Source: Pseudoduganella lutea
Lineage (GTDB): Bacteria; Pseudomonadota; Gammaproteobacteria; Burkholderiales; Burkholderiaceae_D
DNA length: 64,000 bases
Reading direction: 5' to 3'
Assembly: GCF_004209755.1 (NCBI RefSeq)
Contig: NZ_CP035913.1
Coordinates: forward strand, 2,728,001-2,792,000
The position numbers were made by a program, and so were the translations under genes. The notes under the pieces are model-generated. The model had not been told where the DNA came from. It ran no database searches and saw nothing but the letters and a program-made list of their open reading frames with translations. Shown piece after piece: positions 44,247-51,190 of this stretch. The stretch's first letter is position 1. Each line of letters opens with the position of its first letter.

Positions 44247-44307
44247 TTTTGCGTGACAATAGTGTTGGATCTGTCATAATGGCCTCCAACTTTTTTCAGG
44301 ACACCCG

Positions 44308-45300
44308 ATGCCCGCCGCAAAACCCGACTCTGGACTGACGATGGAAGACCTGGCCCAACTGGCGGGCGTTTCCAAGATCACCGTGTCGCGGGCGTTGCGC
44401 AACAGCCCGCTGGTAACGGAAGCCACCCGCGAAAAGGTGCGCCGTATTGCCGAGGAACAGGGTTACCGTTTCAATGTGAGTGCTCGCAACTTGCGCATGG
44501 GCCGCTCATATTCGGTGGCGGTCGTGGTGGAAATGACGCCCGCCAAAGGCCGCCCAATGTCCGATCCCTATCCTTTGGAACTGCTGGGCGGCATCACCCA
44601 GGAACTGACCACGGCGGGCTACAGCGTGGTACTGACCTCGAAGCAATTGCTCGACACGGCGCCGGTGCGGGGCGCGGACGGCCTGATCCTGCTGGGGCAA
44701 GGCTCGCATGGCGAAGCAGTGACAGCGTTGAAGAAGGCCGGCCTTCCCCTGGTGGTGTGGGGCGCGCCGGAACCCGGGTCGGATACGGTCGTGGTCGGCA
44801 GCGACAACCGCAAGGGCGGTATCAGCGCGGCGCACCGCTTCCTCGAACTGGGCCGCAAGAAATTGGTCTTCCTGGGCGACGTCGATCATGCCGAAGTACA
44901 GGAACGGTGCGCCGGCTTCATCGAAGCGATCGGTAGCCAGGGCAGCGTGCACATCATGCGTCCCAAGGCCTTTACCTTCGAGGCCGGGTTCGATTGCATT
45001 TCAGCGTTGCTGAAGAAAAAAAGCCATGGGTTCGATGGCGTGTTCGCCGCCAGCGACCTGCTGGCGATGGGCGCCATCCGCGCACTGGCCGAGAAAAACC
45101 TGCACGTGCCGGAAATCGTTTCCGTCATCGGCTACGACGACACGCCCGGCGCGGCCAGCTTCGTGCCGCCGCTGACATCGGTACACCAGTACCTGCGCGA
45201 CGGCGGCGTGCTGCTGGCGAAGAAAATGCTGGACCTGATCAACGGCCAGCCTGCCACATCCGAAATGCTGTCCACCATGCTCATGGTGCGGCAAACCTGA
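44308..45300 (+). CDS. LacI-family transcriptional regulator (locus A, first)
   Basis: 330 aa. The N-terminal helix-turn-helix (about 10-60) reads MEDLAQLAGVSKITVSRALRN, with the hinge helix at SARNLRMG. The periplasmic-binding-protein-like domain has DGLILLGQGSHGE, LPLVVWGAPEP, FDGVFAASDLLAMGAIRAL and VIGYDDTPGAASFVPPLTSV. It is divergent from the TonB receptor and just ahead of GH65. CATAAT at 44274-44279 with GTGACA 16 bases upstream could be its promoter. It most likely represses locus A and is released by a sugar from that pathway. Confidence 0.93.
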   Translation: MPAAKPDSGLTMEDLAQLAGVSKITVSRALRNSPLVTEATREKVRRIAEEQGYRFNVSARNLRMGRSYSVAVVVEMTPAKGRPMSDPYPLELLGGITQELTTAGYSVVLTSKQLLDTAPVRGADGLILLGQGSHGEAVTALKKAGLPLVVWGAPEPGSDTVVVGSDNRKGGISAAHRFLELGRKKLVFLGDVDHAEVQERCAGFIEAIGSQGSVHIMRPKAFTFEAGFDCISALLKKKSHGFDGVFAASDLLAMGAIRALAEKNLHVPEIVSVIGYDDTPGAASFVPPLTSVHQYLRDGGVLLAKKMLDLINGQPATSEMLSTMLMVRQT

Positions 45301-45342
45301 CCTCCCTGTGCAACAGCCTGCGGGCTGCTGTTACCCATTATC

Positions 45343-45354
45343 CAAACCGGTTTG
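45343..45354. promoter_or_regulatory. 12-base palindrome in GH65 leader
   Basis: CAAACCGGTTTG is a perfect palindrome with central CCGG, directly before the GAAGGAG ribosome-binding site of the GH65 gene. The form suits a LacI-family operator and differs from the paired sites at 44212-44246. The second LacI gene (49724) is a candidate binder. A chance palindrome of this length cannot be ruled out. Confidence 0.4.
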
Positions 45355-45365
45355 AAGGAGACAAG

Positions 45366-47714
45366 ATGCAAGTCCGGAACCATCGCTTCCCCCCTGATCC
45401 GTGGTGCCTGCGCGAGGACGCGCCGGATGCCGCCAGCCATTTCCTGAATGAGACCTTGTTCGCGCTCGGCAATGGCTACATCGGCGTGCGCGGCACGGCG
45501 GAAGAAGGCTGGAGCGGGCCGGCCGGCACGTCGCGCGACGGCACCTACCTGAACGGCTTCCACGAATCCGAACCGATCCACTATCCGGAGACGGCCTTCG
45601 CGCTGGCGAAAACCAACCAGTTCATGCTGAATGTGCCGAATGCCAAGGGCATCGCCATCTGGATCGATGACGGGAATGCGTCTTCCGGGGAACGTTTCGA
45701 CCCGCTGCAAGGCACGCTCGGGACCTACCGGCGCTCGCTGGACCTGCGCCACGGCGTGCTGGAACGCACGCTGACCTGGACGGCCCCATCTGGCCGTTCG
45801 ATCGCGCTACGCAGCCGCCGGCTCGTGTGCCTCGACAACCGGCACCTGCTGGCGCTGGAAGTGGAAGTCACGCCGCTGAATTTTTCCGGCACGGTGCGCT
45901 TCGTCTCGTCGCTCGATGGCGCGGTGCGGAACCTGGAAGCGGGCGACGACCCCAGGATCGGGTCGGCCGTCTCAGGCGCATCGCTGCAATTGCTGTCCGC
46001 GGAACAGGAAGGCGATTTCAGCGCACTGGTGCAGCGCACCCGCAATAGTGGCTTCACACTGGTGAGCGCCACGCTGACCGAGGTCGCCGACCGGCCAGCG
46101 GTGCAGGCGCAATGCCGCCGCGACGACCTGCGGCTCGAGCAGACGTACGCGATACCGGTGGCGCAGGGCGAGAAGGCCGCCGTGCGCAAGTACGCGTGCT
46201 ACCACACGTCGCGCGACTATCCCGAGACCGAACTGATGCCGCGCAGCCGCGACCTGCTCGATGCGGCCAGGGCCGAAGGCTTCGATGCGCTGGTGGTCCG
46301 CCAGGCCGCGTACCTTGCCGGCTTCTGGCAGCAGGCCGACGTGGAAATCGATGGCGACGACCTGCTGCAGCAAGGCATCCGCTTCAACCAGTACCACCTG
46401 CTGCAATCGGTGGGCCGCGACGGCAAGACCAATATCTCCGCCAAGGGCGTGACGGGCGAAGGCTACGAAGGCCACTATTTCTGGGACACGGAAATCTACA
46501 TCTTCCCCTTCTTCCTGTACAACAAGCCGGAGATCGCCCGTGCCTTGCTGGAGTACCGGTGGGCCGGGCTGGAATCGGCACGCCGCCGCGCCCGCCAGAT
46601 GTCGCATGCGAAAGGCGCACTGTACCCATGGCGCACCATCGCCGGCGAGGAATGTTCGGCCTACTTCCCGGCCGGTACGGCGCAGTACCACATCAATGCC
46701 GACATCGCGTATTCGATCCGCCAGTACCTCGATGCGACGGGCGACGACGCCTGGCTGCGGGCGCACGGTGCCGAGATCGTGATGGAAACGGCGCGCATCT
46801 GGACCGGCATCGGCAGTTACGACCGCCAAGGCAGGTTCGTCATCAACGAGGTGACGGGGCCGGACGAATACACGGCCCTCGTCAACAACAACTACTACAC
46901 CAACGCGATGGCCCAGGCCCACCTGGAATTCGCCGCCGCCATCGCGGCACGGCTCGCCAGCGAATTCCCGGAAGACCATGCCCGCATCGCGCAGTCGATG
47001 TCGCTCGATCCAGCCGAACCGGAAGAATGGGCCAATGCCGCGCGGCTGATGCGCCTGCCCTACGACGCCGAACTGCGGATCCACGAGCAGGACGACAGCT
47101 TCCTGTCGAAGAAGCCGTGGGACTTCGCCAATACGCCTGCGGAAAACTACCCATTGCTGCTGAACTACCACCCGATGGTGATCTACCGCCACCAGGTCTG
47201 CAAGCAGGCCGACGTGGTGCTGGCGCTGCTGCTGCTGTCCTCCCGTTTCGAACTGGACGACAAGCGGCGCGACTTCGATTACTACGAAGCGGTGACCACG
47301 CACGACTCGTCGCTGTCGTCGTGCATCTTCTCGATCGTTGCCGCCGAGGTCGGGTACGCCGGCAAGGCCTACGACTACTTCATGGAAACGGCCCGCCTCG
47401 ACCTGGATGACACGCACGGCAACACCTGCCACGGGGTGCACACGGCTGCCATGGCCGGCACCTGGCTCGGCGTGGCATACGGCTTCGGTGGCATGCGCAC
47501 CGACGGCGGCAGCCTGCGCTTCGCCCCCACCCTGCCGGCGCAGTGGCAGGGCTATCGCTTCCGCATCCAGCTGCGCGGCTGCCTGCTGGAGGTGGGCGTG
47601 AACGTCGCCGGCACGACATACCGTCTGGCGCGGGGCGACGCGCTGCGGTTCACCCACCATGGCAGGCCGGTCGAGCTGACCGCTGCCCAACCCGAACACC
47701 AGGAGGCCGCATGA
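45366..47714 (+). CDS. Glycoside hydrolase family 65 disaccharide phosphorylase
   Basis: 782 aa from ATG 45366 (GAAGGAGAC upstream). GH65 phosphorylases cleave alpha-linked disaccharides with phosphate, inverting the anomer to give beta-glucose-1-phosphate. The N-terminal beta-sandwich has ETLFALGNGYIGVRGTAEEG. The (alpha/alpha)6 barrel has GYEGHYFWDTEIYIFPF, the general acid E495 in NEVTGPDEYTALVNNNYYTN and the phosphate-side HDSSLSSCIFSIVAAEVG. The member could act on maltose, trehalose, kojibiose or nigerose; sequence by eye does not decide. There is no signal peptide, so it is cytoplasmic. pgmB follows in an ATGA overlap and confirms the beta-G1P route. Confidence 0.93.
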   Translation: MQVRNHRFPPDPWCLREDAPDAASHFLNETLFALGNGYIGVRGTAEEGWSGPAGTSRDGTYLNGFHESEPIHYPETAFALAKTNQFMLNVPNAKGIAIWIDDGNASSGERFDPLQGTLGTYRRSLDLRHGVLERTLTWTAPSGRSIALRSRRLVCLDNRHLLALEVEVTPLNFSGTVRFVSSLDGAVRNLEAGDDPRIGSAVSGASLQLLSAEQEGDFSALVQRTRNSGFTLVSATLTEVADRPAVQAQCRRDDLRLEQTYAIPVAQGEKAAVRKYACYHTSRDYPETELMPRSRDLLDAARAEGFDALVVRQAAYLAGFWQQADVEIDGDDLLQQGIRFNQYHLLQSVGRDGKTNISAKGVTGEGYEGHYFWDTEIYIFPFFLYNKPEIARALLEYRWAGLESARRRARQMSHAKGALYPWRTIAGEECSAYFPAGTAQYHINADIAYSIRQYLDATGDDAWLRAHGAEIVMETARIWTGIGSYDRQGRFVINEVTGPDEYTALVNNNYYTNAMAQAHLEFAAAIAARLASEFPEDHARIAQSMSLDPAEPEEWANAARLMRLPYDAELRIHEQDDSFLSKKPWDFANTPAENYPLLLNYHPMVIYRHQVCKQADVVLALLLLSSRFELDDKRRDFDYYEAVTTHDSSLSSCIFSIVAAEVGYAGKAYDYFMETARLDLDDTHGNTCHGVHTAAMAGTWLGVAYGFGGMRTDGGSLRFAPTLPAQWQGYRFRIQLRGCLLEVGVNVAGTTYRLARGDALRFTHHGRPVELTAAQPEHQEAA

Positions 47715-48370
47715 ACGACAGCACCAGGCGCAGCATGAAGGATTTCAAGGCTGTGATCTTCGACCTCGATGGCGTGATCACCGATACCGCCCGCTACCAC
47801 TACCTGGCCTGGAAGCGCCTGGCCGAAGCGGAGGGCGTGCATTTCGACGAGGCGTTCAACGAGCACTTGAAGGGCATCGACCGGATGGGGTCGCTCGAAC
47901 TGATCCTGGCCTCGTCCCCGCGCAGCTATACCGATGCGCAAAAGCTGGCGCTGGCCACGGCGAAGAACGAACATTACAAGGAACTGATCGCCACGATGAC
48001 GCCGGCCGACCTGCTGCCTGGTGCCGTCGACGCGCTCGATGCCTGCCGCGCGGCCGGCCTGAAGATCGGCCTGGCTTCCGTGAGCCGCAACGCCTTCACG
48101 GTGCTGGACAGCCTCGGCATCACCGGCAAGTTCGACTATGTGGTGGATGCCGGCACGATTGCTCGCGGCAAGCCGGATCCGGAGATTTTCCTGAAGGCGG
48201 CGCACGAGCTGGGCGTGCCGCCCGCAGACTGCTTTGGCGTCGAGGATGCGGTGGCCGGCGTGGCGTCGATCAAGGCGGCAGGCATGTACGCGATCGGTGT
48301 CGGCGATCCCCGCGTGTTGGCGCAGGCCGACGTGGTGATCCCGGACCTGGCGGCGTTTGCGCTGGACTGA
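47711..48370 (+). CDS. pgmB: Beta-phosphoglucomutase
   Basis: 219 aa, HAD superfamily. It converts beta-glucose-1-phosphate to glucose-6-phosphate. The nucleophile motif is FDLDGVITDTARYHYLAWKRL; SVSRNA carries motif II, GKPDPEIFL motif III and GVEDAVAGV motif IV. The start lies in the ATGA overlap with GH65, so both are translated together and form a complete phosphorolysis route. Confidence 0.95.
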   Translation: MNDSTRRSMKDFKAVIFDLDGVITDTARYHYLAWKRLAEAEGVHFDEAFNEHLKGIDRMGSLELILASSPRSYTDAQKLALATAKNEHYKELIATMTPADLLPGAVDALDACRAAGLKIGLASVSRNAFTVLDSLGITGKFDYVVDAGTIARGKPDPEIFLKAAHELGVPPADCFGVEDAVAGVASIKAAGMYAIGVGDPRVLAQADVVIPDLAAFALD

Positions 48371-48406
48371 CCCCATAAAAACAATCAAACGTTGGGAGGA
48401 GACACC

Positions 48407-49684
48407 ATGCAACGCCGCCGTATCCTGTTCATCCTGTTCCTGATTTACTTCGTGTTCGCCATCCTGCTCAACAGCGTGGGCACCGTCATTCTTCAGGTTA
48501 TCAACAACTATGGCGTCGGCAAGTCCGCTGCCAGCGTGCTGGAAGGTTTCAAGGACCTGCCGATCGCGATCGTGTCGTTCCTGGTGGCCTCGTTCCTGCC
48601 GCGCCTGGGCTACAAGCGTGCGATGCTCGCCGGTCTGGCGATCGTCACCGGCGCGTGCCTGGCCATGCCGCTGGTGCCGGGCTTTGCCACCGCCAAGGTG
48701 CTGTTCCTGTGCGTGGGTGTGGCGTTCGCGCTGGTCAAGGTGTCCGTCTATTCGACGCTGGGGTTGATCGCCCGCAGCCGCAAGGAGCATGCCGGCATCA
48801 TGAACACGCTGGAAGGCTTCTTCATGGTGGGGGTGCTGTGCGCCTACTGGGTATTCAGTTTCTTCATCGATTCGGCGGATCCGCGCTCGCAGGGCTGGCT
48901 GAACGTCTACTGGCCGCTGGCCGCACTGTGCGCCCTGACCTTCGTGCTGCTGGCCGGCACGCACTTCGACGAACGGCTGGCGGTGGTGCCGGCGGAGCGC
49001 ACGCTGGCACAGGATTTCACCGCCATGCTGAAGCTGTTCTTCAAGCCGCTGGTGTGCATCTTCGTGGTCACCGCTTTCCTGTACGTGCTGATCGAGCAGA
49101 GCGTGGGCACCTGGCTGCCCACGTTCAATAACGAAATCCTGCACCTGCCGGCGGCGATGAGCGTGCAGGTCACCAGCATCTTCGCCGCCTGCCTGGCGAT
49201 CGGCCGCCTCTCGGCCGGCGTGGTACTGCGCAAGCTGCACTGGTACCCCGTGATGAACGGCTGCCTGCTCGGCATGGGTGCCGTGGTGCTGGTGGCGCTG
49301 CCGCTGACCCACGGCACGGTTCCCGAAGCCGGCATCACCTGGTTCACGGCACCGGCGGCCACGTTCCTGTTCCCGCTGATCGGCCTATTCATGGCGCCCA
49401 TCTACCCGGGCATCAATTCGGTGATGTTGAGCTCCCTGCCGCAGCACCAGCATGCGCCGATGACGGGGCTGCTGGTGATCTTTTCTGCACTGGGCGGCAC
49501 CACGGGATCGTTGATCACGGGCTACGTGTTCGGCGCGTTCAGCGGCCATTTCGCGTTTTACCTGACACTGGTGCCGATCGCTGTGGTGCTGGTGATGCTG
49601 TTCTTCTTCCGGCGCGCGGTGGAGGGCGCCGCCGGCGGCGACGGTGCCGGGGCCTCCGCTATAATCGGCGGCCAGCCGCACTGA
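48407..49684 (+). CDS. MFS transporter, probable sugar importer (locus A)
   Basis: 425 aa from ATG 48407, with GGGAGGAG upstream. Twelve membrane helices are evident, with the central cytoplasmic loop at about 185-215. LGYKRAMLAGLAIV after helix 2 and LIARSRKEHAGIMNTLEGFFMVG are recognisable. By place in the operon it brings the disaccharide across the inner membrane after uptake by the TonB receptor. The substrate is inferred only from the neighbours. Confidence 0.85.
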   Translation: MQRRRILFILFLIYFVFAILLNSVGTVILQVINNYGVGKSAASVLEGFKDLPIAIVSFLVASFLPRLGYKRAMLAGLAIVTGACLAMPLVPGFATAKVLFLCVGVAFALVKVSVYSTLGLIARSRKEHAGIMNTLEGFFMVGVLCAYWVFSFFIDSADPRSQGWLNVYWPLAALCALTFVLLAGTHFDERLAVVPAERTLAQDFTAMLKLFFKPLVCIFVVTAFLYVLIEQSVGTWLPTFNNEILHLPAAMSVQVTSIFAACLAIGRLSAGVVLRKLHWYPVMNGCLLGMGAVVLVALPLTHGTVPEAGITWFTAPAATFLFPLIGLFMAPIYPGINSVMLSSLPQHQHAPMTGLLVIFSALGGTTGSLITGYVFGAFSGHFAFYLTLVPIAVVLVMLFFFRRAVEGAAGGDGAGASAIIGGQPH

Positions 49685-49723
49685 ATCCATCGCGCTCCGT
49701 CTCCTTCCCTGCCGCCCGCCTGC

Positions 49724-50734
49724 ATGAACCTGAAAGCCCTGGCCGACACGCTCGGCATGTCGAAGACCACCGTCAGCCGCGCCTTGAACGGTTACCCGGA
49801 AGTGTCGGAAGCCACGCGCGAGCGCGTGCGGGCCGCGGCGGCCGCCAGCGGTTATAAGGCCAACCCGGTGGCGCGCCACCTGGCCGTGGGCCGCAGCAAT
49901 GTGCTGGGCATCCTTTACCCGCTGCTGCCGGCCGACCTGGGCGACCCGATGTTCCTCGACGTGGTGGGCGGCATTTCCGCCGCGCTGGAAGCAGCTGGCA
50001 TGAACTTCATCATCGCTCCAGTATCGCCGTCGAATGAACTGCCCTCGTACCAGCAGATGGTGCGCGGGCAGCGCGTGGACGGGCTGATCGTCAGCCGCAC
50101 GCTGGTGGACGATCCGCGCATCGACTACCTGATGGAAGCGGGATTCCCCTTCGTTGCGCATGGCCGCACCGGCGTCAGCGACCGCCATGCGTGGTTCGAC
50201 TACGACAACGCGGCCGGCATCCGCCTGGCGCTCGATGCATTGCTGGCCAATGGCCATCGCCGTATTGCCTTGCTTGGCTCACCGCTGACATTGAATTTTG
50301 CGCGGCAGCGGCGGGACAGCTTTATCCATTGCCTGACCTATGCCGGACTGGCGGCCGATCCGCGGTTGTTGATTGAATCGGCGATCGACCGGCGCAGCGG
50401 CTACCAGGCCATGCAGCAATTGCTGGCCGAAGCGGAGCGCCCGACGGCGGTGATCGTCGATAACCACTTGTCCGGCGTGGGCGCGGTGCGCGCGCTGCTC
50501 GATGCGGGCGTCGGAATCGGCAGCGACATGTCGCTCGTGGTATGGGGACGGATGGCCGATGCGCTGGCCGGGCTGGACGTGGCAACGATCGACCAGCCCG
50601 ATGCGCGCGCCGCCGGCGCCCGGATGGGGGCGATGCTGCTGGCGTTGCTTGAAGGAGCGCCGGCCGCATCGCTGCAGGAGTTGTGGCAGCCAGTGCTGTT
50701 GCCCGGAGCGTCGGTGGGCCGCTGCGCCGGTTGA
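49724..50734 (+). CDS. LacI-family transcriptional regulator (locus A, second)
   Basis: 336 aa. The HTH is MNLKALADTLGMSKTTVSRALNGYPEVSEATRERV, at the very N-terminus, and ARHLAVGRSNVLGILYPLL marks the hinge and linker. The effector domain includes DGLIVSRTLVDDPRIDYL, HAWFDYDNAAGIRLAL and PTAVIVDNHLSGVGAVRAL. It is the last gene of the plus-strand run after the transporter, with a 39-base gap. It may regulate the GH65-pgmB-MFS genes (see the palindrome at 45343). Confidence 0.92.
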   Translation: MNLKALADTLGMSKTTVSRALNGYPEVSEATRERVRAAAAASGYKANPVARHLAVGRSNVLGILYPLLPADLGDPMFLDVVGGISAALEAAGMNFIIAPVSPSNELPSYQQMVRGQRVDGLIVSRTLVDDPRIDYLMEAGFPFVAHGRTGVSDRHAWFDYDNAAGIRLALDALLANGHRRIALLGSPLTLNFARQRRDSFIHCLTYAGLAADPRLLIESAIDRRSGYQAMQQLLAEAERPTAVIVDNHLSGVGAVRALLDAGVGIGSDMSLVVWGRMADALAGLDVATIDQPDARAAGARMGAMLLALLEGAPAASLQELWQPVLLPGASVGRCAG

Positions 50735-50867
50735 TGGGCAGGCACCAGGCGTGGCGAACCCATGCCGTCGCGGGATTCCCGGGATTGGCGAGGACCTGCT
50801 CCGACAAGTGGCGCCTGGAGGGACGGCAAGCGCAGAAGACTGGAAGCGGAAGAACCGGCGCGCAAAA

Positions 50868-50904
50868 AGCAAAAAGCCCGGCCATGCAGCCTGGGCTTTT
50901 TGCT
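50868..50904 (+). terminator. Bidirectional terminator after second LacI gene
   Basis: A perfect 12-bp inverted repeat AGCAAAAAGCCC/GGGCTTTTTGCT with a 13-base centre and a T-rich tail. It separates the two carbohydrate loci. Confidence 0.8.
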
Positions 50905-51000
50905 TTTAATACCGGCGGCATCGCCCTGTGGCAGCCGAACCCGCACAGCGCCTCGTAGCGTGCCGGAATACCACGCTTTCGCCGCCGGCGAAGGAAGCCC

Positions 51001-51033
51001 TTGCATACCCAGAAAAGGAAAGGTATCGTTCCC
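51001..51033 (+). promoter_or_regulatory. Promoter-operator module, site 1 (PL8 gene)
   Basis: TTGCAT (51001-51006), 17 bases, TATCGT (51024-51029) inside GGTATCGTTCCC (51022-51033). The half-site GGGAACGAT in reverse recurs at 54247, 58635 and 58781. The same TTGCAT-17-TATCGTTCCC arrangement is seen at site 3, so promoter and operator appear to be a conserved unit. Confidence 0.65.
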
Positions 51034-51190
51034 ATTCACTTTATGTTCTCTGATCTTTTTGATGATGAAACGGTCTGCCAGGCATGGGTGCGTCGATAAC
51101 GAAACCTGTCAGGACCGGCTTGAAGCGTCAGCGTCGCTGGCGCACGGTCCGGTGGCGGGAGGCAGTTCAACATCCACTTGAGGAGCACAC

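Larger units (their letters stand above)
50735..51190. other. Intergenic region between locus A and locus B
   Basis: 456 bases without a convincing gene. It contains the terminator at 50868-50904, the promoter-operator module at 51001-51033 and a leader of about 150 nt before the PL8 gene, ending in a GAGGAG ribosome-binding site. The leader start TTTGATGATGAAACGG holds no clear reading frame. Nothing else is seen. Confidence 0.5.
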
